A DNA stretch of 64,000 bases from Veillonella sp. DNF00869. GTDB taxonomy: Bacteria > Bacillota > Negativicutes > Veillonellales > Veillonellaceae. Below are positions 56,758 to 64,000 of the stretch, in pieces (position 1 is the stretch's first letter; each line of letters begins with the position of its first letter). Both the position numbers and the translations under genes were made by a program. A model generated the notes under the pieces. That model had not been told where the DNA came from and ran no database searches. It saw only the letters and a list, made by a program, of their open reading frames with translations. The DNA lies in NCBI RefSeq assembly GCF_001553345.1, contig NZ_KQ960768.1, forward strand, positions 128,459 through 192,458, given 5' to 3'.

Positions 56758-58713
56758 CTACTCCACCGTATTCCCTCGAACAATCCGCCACACGCTAATG
56801 GTCCGCAACGCCTTAATATACTTCGCATACTCTTCTGGCATGGATGCCCCTTGTTCATGGATACCACTATTGTCAACATACAATCGATGGTTAAAACCCA
56901 TCTTAGGCGATGTAAACAAGCTCGGCATTAAACTCATATAGGTATCGCCCTTACGACCCACTAGCTCTGCCAAGGTAGGATTAATTTGCAAGGCACTACC
57001 AAAGCTACTTTCACTCAGCCAACTAGGGTTTACGCCTTGTCCATAGACGATAAAAGGAATAGCCGAGAAAGTTGGAATATCCACTTGGGTAGCAAAACTA
57101 AAACGTTCAGAGTGGTCACCTGTAATCAAGGTTAACATCGTAGGATCTATTGCTTCTACCTCACGAATCATGTTACCCATTGTCATATCTGCATACCAGA
57201 AATGGCCGATTTCGTTCACCGTTTTGTCATCCTTTTTGATAGAGTCATCGCCTTTACCAATTACCTTTGACGCATCAAAACCAGCTTTTGCTAAATCTAC
57301 CGAATACGGTGGATGATTAGAGGATGTCATAATAAAGTGGAATACTTTTTCACCTGGTTCTTCCCCTTTTACATAATTGGTAATCGCCTTAAACAAATCT
57401 CCATCAGGGGCTCCCCAAGCATTACCTCCTTCATAAGGGAAACTAGTCGCACCATGGAACTCGTCAAACCCTTGCGCTAGGGCAAATCGTTCCACATCTT
57501 GCCAAGTCCCAAATCCACCATACCAGAACACTGTTTTATATCCAAAATGCTTCATCATTTGTGCAATACCAGTACCATACTTCGATTTATAGGACTGCCC
57601 TTCATAGTTCGGATATAAACCAGCATCAGCTAAGCCTGTGACAAATCCATTAATAGCTGGCATAGTGCCCGTACCATGAGCTAGCATATATTTCGTGTGC
57701 ATCGCTTTTGGCGAACTTTGAATTGCCTTGCCTTCTTGTACAATATAAGTACCTAATTCTTCATAGTTTGGCAAGAACGGCCACAAACCATAGCTTTCAC
57801 CTAACACAAAGATAACATTATGCGGCTGAGTAGGTAATTTTTCTTCTGTAATGGTCCGTGTGAAAGCTTCATCAATGGTAGCAGCCTGTGGATTTCCTCC
57901 CACAGATTGGATCACATCTTTGAGCTCAGCCCCTGTGATGGTAATCTTCTTAGCTTGTTTAGACCGTTCATAAATGGTAGACACTCGTTTCAAGGCTTGT
58001 CCATCATCTAAAATCGCTTCATTTAATAGATTAGACTTCGTCCGTGCTGCATTTTCCCAATGGATGGAACCATTATAGGTAAAAGCTCCGCCAAAACGTA
58101 ATCCAATACCCACTGCAACTACTAAGAAAATAGACCCTAATACTGTGGCAATTTGTTTAGCCTTACCACTTACTTGTATCTTCCATGTACGATTGGTATA
58201 TACTTTCATAAAGACATAAACCATAATAACACAGAAGACAATCGCTAAGGGTAAGCGCCAAAGCAATCCATATTCAGAAATCCCGGTTTGCAACGTAGCT
58301 CCAATATCGTCATGAGCTCCGTTAATAATCATAGCATTAAAGCTAGCATGGAAGATTGTAAAGTAAGGAATACGTAAGCAAAATAAAAATGTAAATATAG
58401 CGGTACTAATTCCATACATCCATCGACGTATTGCCCAAGATGAATACCATTTACACCCTTCTCTACATAGAACACCGGGTAGCGTGGAAAATAAAAAACT
58501 GAGTAATACAATAGCACCTGCTGTTTTTAAACTAATACGAAACCCTAGCCATAGTGCCTCAAGAATATCTCCTAAACTAACCTCCCCTAATTGATCTTGA
58601 AAGAGTGCAATAAAGGCAATCCGAAACACCATAAATAGTGCAGAAAACCAAAGTAATCCTTTTACATCTAACTGTAGTCCATGTATCCAGTTAGTCAGCT
58701 TTGTATGTCCCAT
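56758..58713 (-). CDS. LTA-synthase-like sulfatase-family membrane protein
   Basis: A 651-residue protein with about five N-terminal membrane helices (to residue about 210) and an extracytoplasmic sulfatase-fold domain: FVLGESYGLWP (about 304-314), HGTGTMPAING (candidate nucleophile Thr) and LITGDHSERFSFA (about 533-545). The architecture is that of LtaS/OpgB-type phosphoglycerol or phosphoethanolamine transferases. In a diderm the acceptor is more likely LPS, a glycolipid or an osmoregulated glucan than true lipoteichoic acid. It lies 30 bases upstream of rfbB. Confidence 0.87.
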   Translation of the reverse strand: MGHTKLTNWIHGLQLDVKGLLWFSALFMVFRIAFIALFQDQLGEVSLGDILEALWLGFRISLKTAGAIVLLSFLFSTLPGVLCREGCKWYSSWAIRRWMYGISTAIFTFLFCLRIPYFTIFHASFNAMIINGAHDDIGATLQTGISEYGLLWRLPLAIVFCVIMVYVFMKVYTNRTWKIQVSGKAKQIATVLGSIFLVVAVGIGLRFGGAFTYNGSIHWENAARTKSNLLNEAILDDGQALKRVSTIYERSKQAKKITITGAELKDVIQSVGGNPQAATIDEAFTRTITEEKLPTQPHNVIFVLGESYGLWPFLPNYEELGTYIVQEGKAIQSSPKAMHTKYMLAHGTGTMPAINGFVTGLADAGLYPNYEGQSYKSKYGTGIAQMMKHFGYKTVFWYGGFGTWQDVERFALAQGFDEFHGATSFPYEGGNAWGAPDGDLFKAITNYVKGEEPGEKVFHFIMTSSNHPPYSVDLAKAGFDASKVIGKGDDSIKKDDKTVNEIGHFWYADMTMGNMIREVEAIDPTMLTLITGDHSERFSFATQVDIPTFSAIPFIVYGQGVNPSWLSESSFGSALQINPTLAELVGRKGDTYMSLMPSLFTSPKMGFNHRLYVDNSGIHEQGASMPEEYAKYIKALRTISVWRIVRGNTVE

Positions 58714-58819
58714 GAGTCTATTCCCCTTGTTATGAATTGTGTTGGCATCTACTTTTTCAGATTACCGTCATCGTTCGTCATCATTACCTTTCATTATACT
58801 CCATATTCCTTTAACAATC

Positions 58820-58856
58820 AAAAAATCGCATACCATGACGTATCATGATATGCGAT
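58820..58856 (-). terminator. Terminator of the CbiK-like gene
   Basis: Eight-base stem ATCGCATA/TATGCGAT (58825-58832 with 58849-58856), whose inner bases ATGA..TCAT can extend pairing, then six T on the minus strand. It lies 13 bases after the stop. Confidence 0.8.
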
Positions 58857-58869
58857 AGTTCACATTGTC

Positions 58870-59742
58870 TTATGCAGTTCTGAAAGTGCCGTGTTTCACA
58901 ACCGGTTTGCCTTCTCCTGTTTCACGTTGACGCAAAGTGCGACGTTCTGCACTACGAATCACTTGGGATAAATGTTTCACAAATAATTCTTGAATGTATG
59001 GATTTTCTCCTAAACCTTCATTCCAAATGGAAACACCATACCCTTGTTGTCCCAACAAAGTAGCAATAGAATCAGATCGTTCACCTCCTAAGTAATCCAT
59101 TAAGTGAGCGGAGCCAATCAATGCCAAAGGCACCACCAATACTTCTTGATGATCTAAGCGTTCTAACAATGTCAGTGCTTGTTTAAAGTTAGGGAATCCA
59201 TTGGCTGTGAATACCACCACATTTTGCCCTGCTCCGTACAAACATTTCAATTGTAACGCACTGTATTCCAATTGATTTTGACCATTAGCCATAAGCAATA
59301 CAGTTTTATTTAATGCACGAATGTTAATGTGCTTAATGATTGCTTCTATGGTATCAGAGTAATCATCTGCATAATTTTTCACCCCTAAAGAGTTCAACAA
59401 TGGTTTGCCTACTGTAGCATGCAAGCCACGGTCGTGTGCTTCTTTCATCACTTCTTTACGCATTTGTACATAACATTGATCCCATACTAATGCAAATGGC
59501 TGAACAAAAATCTCCGTTACCCCTGCAGTAGCCAAACTTTCAATGGCACCCGTTAAAGTAAATACATTTGCCTCATATTTTTCATTCCATTTATCCACTA
59601 ATGCATCCGATAAAAATACACGACGTACTTCTACACCTGGATACATTTCCTTAATCCGTCGTTCCATAGCTCCTACTGATGCTTCCACCGCATCTCCGTA
59701 GATAGAGCCGAATGTTGCTAACACAATACCACGTTGATTCAT
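58870..59742 (-). CDS. CbiK-like (sirohydrochlorin cobaltochelatase family) protein, first site His absent
   Basis: A 290-residue protein with the two-lobed fold of anaerobic cobaltochelatases: GIVLATFGS at the start, FVQPFALVWDQCYVQMRKEV near 88, and LVVPLALIGSAHLMDYLGG near 208. In CbiK the first active-site His lies in a MGHG-type motif; here the same place reads LLMANGQNQ, with no His. The second His is kept in GSAHLMD. So it may not insert cobalt, or may use another metal or only bind a tetrapyrrole. The ATG at 59742 follows GGAGG; a longer in-frame ATG at 59760 lies before that site. The gene is monocistronic. Confidence 0.75.
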   Translation of the reverse strand: MNQRGIVLATFGSIYGDAVEASVGAMERRIKEMYPGVEVRRVFLSDALVDKWNEKYEANVFTLTGAIESLATAGVTEIFVQPFALVWDQCYVQMRKEVMKEAHDRGLHATVGKPLLNSLGVKNYADDYSDTIEAIIKHINIRALNKTVLLMANGQNQLEYSALQLKCLYGAGQNVVVFTANGFPNFKQALTLLERLDHQEVLVVPLALIGSAHLMDYLGGERSDSIATLLGQQGYGVSIWNEGLGENPYIQELFVKHLSQVIRSAERRTLRQRETGEGKPVVKHGTFRTA

Positions 59743-59870
59743 ATATGCCTCCATATTCATTCCTTGTTTGTTGGGTTACATAAACACACTTCTTAATACC
59801 TATGATACGTCACGTTTCCTATTATGTCAATGATAATTTTTCTCATTTATTAAAATAATTAGAAGATACT

Positions 59871-59914
59871 AAAAAAGGTCTAACAATAGATAGCATTATC
59901 TATTATCAGACCTT
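59871..59914 (-). terminator. Terminator after the small DnaA_N-like gene
   Basis: Stem AAGGTCT/AGACCTT (59875-59881 with 59908-59914) with an inner ATAGATA/TATCTAT, and a six-T run on the minus strand, 18 bases after the stop. Confidence 0.88.
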
Positions 59915-59931
59915 AGATGATTAGCATATAC

Positions 59932-60246
59932 TTATGGTTGTGAAATAATTCGCGGTGCTGCTACCTTGAATACATCACGCAATAACGGCAAGAACCGCCC
60001 TTCAATTAATGTTCGATTTCGTTCACTTTTTGTAATTAGCCATAACGCTGTCCCATTGTATTTAATAGAAATTAAACTATTAATATATTGATCAAAATCG
60101 GATTGTCCCATTTTCTCACGCAATTCTAACAATAAAGAATGTAAGGGCTCCCCTTGATACTCAGGGCGTTCCAATACTGGTGTAAAGACTACTTCATACA
60201 CAGAATCACTATATTGATTAGGACCTGCAGAACTTTGAAAATCCAT
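59932..60246 (-). CDS. Small protein resembling the DnaA N-terminal domain
   Basis: A 104-residue cytoplasmic protein. The stretch FDQYINSLISIKYNGTALWLITKSERNRTLIEGRFLPLLRDVF (about 50-93) has the spacing and hydrophobic pattern of DnaA domain I, the part that binds DnaB and regulators. No ATPase or DNA-binding domain is present. It could modulate replication initiation, but the match is by eye only. The ATG at 60246 follows AGGAGGT; an upstream frame start at 60264 overlaps that site. It is flanked by its own terminator. Confidence 0.65.
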   Translation of the reverse strand: MDFQSSAGPNQYSDSVYEVVFTPVLERPEYQGEPLHSLLLELREKMGQSDFDQYINSLISIKYNGTALWLITKSERNRTLIEGRFLPLLRDVFKVAAPRIISQP

Positions 60247-60350
60247 GAATGACCTCCTATACACTATATGTACCAGTATATGTATTAAGCTAATGATACA
60301 TTATATAACTATGCACTTATACACTATTTGTCCATTACTACTGTATGCAA

Positions 60351-60941
60351 TTAGTATCTTTCTTCTGGTTGAAATCGTTTCATATAGGCATGCATGAGTC
60401 GTCTATCCAGTCCTTTGTATACACGAACTACACCACGACGTAAAAGTTTATTATATAGAGCAGTTAAAATCCATACTAAAATGAAAGCCCCTAGTATGTC
60501 CCCAGGGTAATGATTCCCTACAAACACCCGAGAGATTCCTACTAAAATAGATCCATAGACCATCCAGGTCCCCAAATTCCAACGATAGAATAAAATACCA
60601 CAGGCAAGAGCCATAGTCCCTACCGCATGATCACTTGGGAAACTAGCATCTGCTGCATGATTCACAATTAACACCACAGTATGGTCTACAAATGGACGAT
60701 TTTCATAGAACATAGATCCTAAGATGAAACTACCAAGTAAGCAAATCACAAAAAGTACACCTGTAGCAAAACTTTCACCACGTAATTTAAAGTTACGAGT
60801 ACGGAATCCTTGCATATATAGCCCAGCTAATATAAAAATATAAATGTACGGTACAACTTTAGAAATGACTATCATTAGGGCATCTAATACAATACTCTGG
60901 TTAGCCATATCATTGATAAGCGAAAACAACCAATAATTCAT
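60351..60941 (-). CDS. PAP2-family phosphatase (BcrC/undecaprenyl pyrophosphatase-like)
   Basis: A 196-residue membrane protein with about five helices and the PAP2 motifs: ENRPF (about 79-83), PSDHAVG (about 101-107) and SRVFVGNHYPGD (about 137-148). The family removes phosphate from undecaprenyl pyrophosphate or similar lipids, serving peptidoglycan and LPS carriers. A basic C-terminal tail (RLMHAYMKRFQPEERY) is cytoplasmic. The substrate is inferred from family and size. Confidence 0.88.
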   Translation of the reverse strand: MNYWLFSLINDMANQSIVLDALMIVISKVVPYIYIFILAGLYMQGFRTRNFKLRGESFATGVLFVICLLGSFILGSMFYENRPFVDHTVVLIVNHAADASFPSDHAVGTMALACGILFYRWNLGTWMVYGSILVGISRVFVGNHYPGDILGAFILVWILTALYNKLLRRGVVRVYKGLDRRLMHAYMKRFQPEERY

Positions 60942-61063
60942 TATAACACCTTCCGTTTCCTAGAAATGAATATATTATGTCTTATTATATCATGTTCCTT
61001 CTAGATTGTAATGTGTTGATTATAAAGTAAAATGAAAGATAGAAACGTATATATAATATAAAC

Positions 61064-61091
61064 AAAAAAGAACTCCCGAAGGAGTTCTTTT
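61064..61091 (-). terminator. Terminator of the first OmpM-like gene
   Basis: AGAACTCC/GGAGTTCT stem (61069-61076 with 61081-61088), loop CGAA, T run on the minus strand. The stem and loop are the same as those of the terminator at 62584-62614. Confidence 0.9.
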
Positions 61092-61110
61092 CATATGTGT
61101 AACTATCAAA

Positions 61111-62346
61111 TTAGAATTTGTAGTTAAGTTCTGCACGGTAGTATTCTGGCAAGTCAACAGATTTGTTGTTGTCATCTTTTTTCTTGCTATCGAATGTAGC
61201 GTAAGCAGAAAGACCAACGTTTTTAGCTACAGTGTAATCAACAGTTGCTAAGTAACCTCTGTAGTTTTTATTTTGATCTGCTAAATTCCAAGTATTAGAT
61301 ACTACTGGAGCTTCTTTTTTCAAGTCAAAGTATTGAACTTTTGCACCCCAAGTGCCAGATTTAGCCATATCAGCTTCGCCATAACCTACGCCTGCAGTCC
61401 AAGCTTCACCAGCTGCACCTTTAGTTTCTTGTTTAGCATATTCGCCACCAACCCAAACTTTTTTACCAAGTTTAAGATCTAAGGATGTACCATAAACGCT
61501 ATTTTCTCCTTTTTTGTGAAGGTCAGCATAGAAACCTTTTACAGCTACTTTTTCAGTTGGCATGTAGTTTAATTGGTAAACTGTGGTTTGAACATTAGCT
61601 TTTCTTTCAAGGCCTTCGTTTTCACCACCCATAAGATAACCGTATGCAACAGATGCGTTTAATTTGTCTTTACCAACAGTTCCCACAGCACCTTCGAAAT
61701 AATCATCATATACTAAGCCATTACCAATCATTAAATCTTGACGGCCAGCTGTTGCTGTAGCATATTTACCGAAGTTATGTTGTACATATACATGGTCAAC
61801 AGATGCTTTTGTAGTATTGTCTTTATCATTTTGACCAAATTCTTTTTCAGTAGCTACACGAACCACTGCTTTAGTGTTGTCATTTACTGTAGCATCGAAT
61901 TGTACACGAGCACGGTAATCAAATTTAGATTTATTAGAATCAACTACACCATCTTTATCTACGTTTTGATAACGAAGACGAGCATCGCCAGTAAATGCGA
62001 AGTTGCCTACTTTGTTTTCCAATGTAGAAACACGAACACCTAAGTTGTTCAATTCAGCGGAGAATTCGTTAGCTAAACGGTTGATGATTGCGTTTTGTTC
62101 AGCGTCAACACGATCTTGACGAGCCATAGCTTTTGCTACCATTTGAGCCATTTCGAAACGAGTGATGTTATGTTGGCCTTTGAATGTGCCATCTGGGTAA
62201 CCGTTAACGATACCTTGGGAAGCTAATTGAGATACTGCTTGGTATGCCCAATCTTGTGGAGTTACATCGGAGAATGGGTTTGCTGCGAATGCAGAAGTAA
62301 CACCCAATACTGCTGTTGCAGCTAATACTGCTAAATGTTTTTTCAT
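61111..62346 (-). CDS. ompM: OmpM-type SLH-domain outer-membrane porin
   Basis: A 411-residue protein with signal peptide (cut after AFA near residue 21), an SLH domain (about 23-80, NPFSDVTPQDWAYQAVSQLA), a coiled coil (about 83-115) and a beta-barrel ending in YRAELNYKF with the terminal Phe recognised by BAM. In Veillonella such proteins bind polyamine-modified peptidoglycan through SLH and form the main porins that tether the outer membrane. Its first 75 or so residues are nearly identical to those of the neighbour at 62633-63844; the barrels differ mainly in loops. AGAGGTAATAATC precedes the ATG. Confidence 0.92.
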   Translation of the reverse strand: MKKHLAVLAATAVLGVTSAFAANPFSDVTPQDWAYQAVSQLASQGIVNGYPDGTFKGQHNITRFEMAQMVAKAMARQDRVDAEQNAIINRLANEFSAELNNLGVRVSTLENKVGNFAFTGDARLRYQNVDKDGVVDSNKSKFDYRARVQFDATVNDNTKAVVRVATEKEFGQNDKDNTTKASVDHVYVQHNFGKYATATAGRQDLMIGNGLVYDDYFEGAVGTVGKDKLNASVAYGYLMGGENEGLERKANVQTTVYQLNYMPTEKVAVKGFYADLHKKGENSVYGTSLDLKLGKKVWVGGEYAKQETKGAAGEAWTAGVGYGEADMAKSGTWGAKVQYFDLKKEAPVVSNTWNLADQNKNYRGYLATVDYTVAKNVGLSAYATFDSKKKDDNNKSVDLPEYYRAELNYKF

Positions 62347-62350
62347 GATT

Positions 62351-62456
62351 ATTACCTCTCAATGAAAAATAAAATAATATAAATCGTCTCCTATAGCGAA
62401 TTAGATTGGATCATATCATCCTATTACTTTTCAATGGAGTGTCCACGTTTCCTCAC
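62351..62456 (-). repeat. Duplicated leader/promoter block before both ompM genes
   Basis: 62351-62390 and 63849-63888 are 40-base blocks that differ at one base (untranslated leader with the ribosome site). Farther upstream both share a GGACACTCCA element, a TTTCCTCA run and an AAAAGTAATA stretch that could hold the promoter (TGGACA ... TAGGAT or TACGAT). The two genes should be regulated alike. Confidence 0.7.
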
Positions 62457-62583
62457 ATATTAGTAAACGGTTTCTGTAATCTAATCTAAACCTTCCATAT
62501 TTGACTTGAGACCATCATAACATAAGAAATAATAAAACTCAACAATATTTTTCCGTTTTTTACTCAATTCGTTTAATTTTCAA

Positions 62584-62614
62584 CAAAAAAAGAACTCCCG
62601 AAGGAGTTCTTTTT
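62584..62614 (-). terminator. Terminator of the second OmpM-like gene
   Basis: AGAACTCC/GGAGTTCT stem (62591-62598 with 62603-62610), loop CGAA, T run on the minus strand. It shows that the upstream porin is transcribed on its own. Confidence 0.9.
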
Positions 62615-62632
62615 ATATGATTAACTTGCAAA

Positions 62633-63844
62633 TTAGAATTTGTAGTTAAGTTCTGCACGATAGGATTCAGCTTGTGCTTTGTTAGCTTGATCTTTAGTAT
62701 CAATAGTAGCAGTAGCTGCAAGACCTACGTTTTTAGCTACAGCATATTTAGCTGTTGCATATACACCTTTATTACCTTTTGTCGCTAAACCTAGTGCGGA
62801 ATCGATTACAGGCGCATCTTTTTTAATATTGTAGTATTGACCTTTAACAGACCAAGTACCTTGTTTTGCCATGTTATAATTTCCATAACCTAAGCCCGCT
62901 GTCCAAGCTTCACCATTAGCACCTTGAGTTTCTGTTTTCACATATTCACCGCCAGCCCAAACTTTGTTGCCAAGTTTAAGATCTAGAGATGCACCATATG
63001 CATTATGTACATTTTTTTCATGAGCATCAGCATAGAAACCTTTTACTGCTAATTTTTCAGTTGGCATAGTGTTCAATTGATATACTGTTACTTGGGAGTT
63101 TTCAGCACGAGTCGCTTTACCAAGTTCTAATTTACCATATGTTCCACTTTGTAGATAGCCATATGCCACAGACGCATTCAATTTATCTTTACCAGCTGTA
63201 GCAACTACACCTTCAAAAGTACCACCATCAAATGCAAGACCATTACCAACTGTCAAATCTTGGCGACCAGCAGCTACAGTTGCATATTTACCGAAGTTAT
63301 GTTGTACATATACACGGTCGATAGCTGTATCAGGGTTGCCTTTTTCACCAAACTCTTTACTACCCATTAACCGTACTACTGCTTTTGTATTGTCATTTAC
63401 AGTTGCTTCAAAATTTACACGACCACGATAGTCAAATTTAGATTTACGAGCATCCTCTGTACCAGTATAGCGAAGACGAGCATCACCAGTGAATTTAAAG
63501 TTGCCCACTTTGTTTTCCAATGTAGCAACACGAACGCCTAAGTTGTTCAACTCAGCGGAGAATTCGTTAGCTAAACGGTTGATGATTGCGTTTTGTTCAG
63601 CGTCAACACGATCTTGACGAACTAATGCTTTAGCTACCATTTGTGCCATTTCGTAACGAGTGATGTTGTTTTGTCCTTTGAAAGTACCATCTGGGTAGCC
63701 GTTAACTACGCCTTGTGCTGCCAATTGAGCTACTGCTTGGTATGCCCAATCTTGTGGTGTCACATCAGAGAAAGGATTTGCTGCAAACGCTGAAGTTACA
63801 CCCAATACTGCTGTTGCTGCTAATACTGCTAAATGTTTTTTCAT
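62633..63844 (-). CDS. ompM: OmpM-type SLH-domain outer-membrane porin (paralogue)
   Basis: A 403-residue paralogue of the neighbour: the same signal peptide, SLH domain (NPFSDVTPQDWAYQAVAQLA), coiled coil, and barrel ending YRAELNYKF. Key differences are A/S changes in the SLH domain and altered barrel loops (for example TGTEDARKSKFDYRGRVNF). It lies 286 bases upstream of the other copy and has its own terminator and leader. The pair is a recent tandem duplication that may differ in pore size or surface loops. Confidence 0.92.
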   Translation of the reverse strand: MKKHLAVLAATAVLGVTSAFAANPFSDVTPQDWAYQAVAQLAAQGVVNGYPDGTFKGQNNITRYEMAQMVAKALVRQDRVDAEQNAIINRLANEFSAELNNLGVRVATLENKVGNFKFTGDARLRYTGTEDARKSKFDYRGRVNFEATVNDNTKAVVRLMGSKEFGEKGNPDTAIDRVYVQHNFGKYATVAAGRQDLTVGNGLAFDGGTFEGVVATAGKDKLNASVAYGYLQSGTYGKLELGKATRAENSQVTVYQLNTMPTEKLAVKGFYADAHEKNVHNAYGASLDLKLGNKVWAGGEYVKTETQGANGEAWTAGLGYGNYNMAKQGTWSVKGQYYNIKKDAPVIDSALGLATKGNKGVYATAKYAVAKNVGLAATATIDTKDQANKAQAESYRAELNYKF

Positions 63845-64000
63845 GATAATTACCTCTCAATGAAAAATAAAATAATATACATCGTCTCATATATATAGCT
63901 TGACTGATTATATCATCGTATTACTTTTCATGGAGTGTCCAAGTTTCCTCAACATTCAGTAATGACATATCTATAATCTAAATCATAGCAAACATACTTG

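Noticed and set aside
58870..59742. Plain sirohydrochlorin cobaltochelatase annotation
   Set aside because: The first active-site His motif is replaced by MANGQNQ, so activity should not be assumed.

Overview
The window comes from a diderm Firmicute of the class Negativicutes, almost certainly Veillonella. The evidence is low to moderate GC, Firmicute-type gene clusters (rapZ-yvcK-whiA; lspA-rluD-pyrR; gap-pgk-tpiA-gpmI-eno), genes for an outer membrane (TonB/ExbBD, LPS-type glycosyltransferases, a phosphoethanolamine transferase), and two tandem SLH-domain porins of the OmpM type that tether the outer membrane to peptidoglycan in Veillonella. Nearly every gene lies on the minus strand; the only convincing plus-strand genes are a RelB/DinJ-like antitoxin and a PemK/MazF-like protein, both in accessory-looking places.

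Layout. 1-1.6 kb: start of pyrC and all of pyrB behind a PyrR-type attenuator. 1.7-7.3 kb: a heme-use cluster read araC, exbB, exbD, tonB, hutW (radical-SAM heme degradation), flavodoxin. 7.4-12.9 kb: HAD hydrolase, rapZ, yvcK, whiA and an exported protein of unknown function. 13.1-26.9 kb: a tetrapyrrole block with a FecBCD-type importer, a CobN/BchH-like chelatase with ChlI- and ChlD-like partners, hemE, ferrochelatase, and a protoporphyrinogen/coproporphyrinogen oxidase fused to a HemQ (ChdC) domain. 27-35.7 kb: housekeeping (ygbA-like, DUF554, pyrR, rluD, lspA, tex, folA, thyA, recQ). 35.8-38.1 kb: putP, an unassigned structured RNA and an orphan antitoxin. 38.1-44.1 kb: complete lower glycolysis operon. 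44.1-49.1 kb: an AT-rich accessory island with an AbiL-like AAA ATPase/RloB pair, a PemK-like protein and two unknown genes. 49.2-58.7 kb: surface polysaccharide/LPS genes, including a phosphoethanolamine transferase split by a G10 tract. 58.8-64 kb: a CbiK-like protein, a small DnaA_N-like protein, a PAP2 phosphatase and the two OmpM porins.

How the parts fit. Two separate blocks concern heme: TonB-driven uptake with anaerobic ring opening (hutW plus flavodoxin), and an ABC importer with an ATP-dependent chelatase next to the last steps of the coproporphyrin-dependent heme pathway. Together they suggest a cell that imports tetrapyrroles, strips or recycles them without oxygen, and can also finish heme itself. 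The most notable observations are: (1) a probable phase-variation switch (poly-G tract) in the phosphoethanolamine transferase; (2) a His-Pro-Gly repeat tail on HutW; (3) the oxidase-HemQ fusion with a strong internal ribosome binding site that could also give free HemQ; (4) the CobN-ChlI-ChlD set linked to heme genes, a candidate metal-inserting or heme-dechelating machine; (5) the AbiL-like island bounded by a degenerate direct repeat; and (6) a roughly 180-nt structured RNA upstream of putP with its own promoter and terminator.
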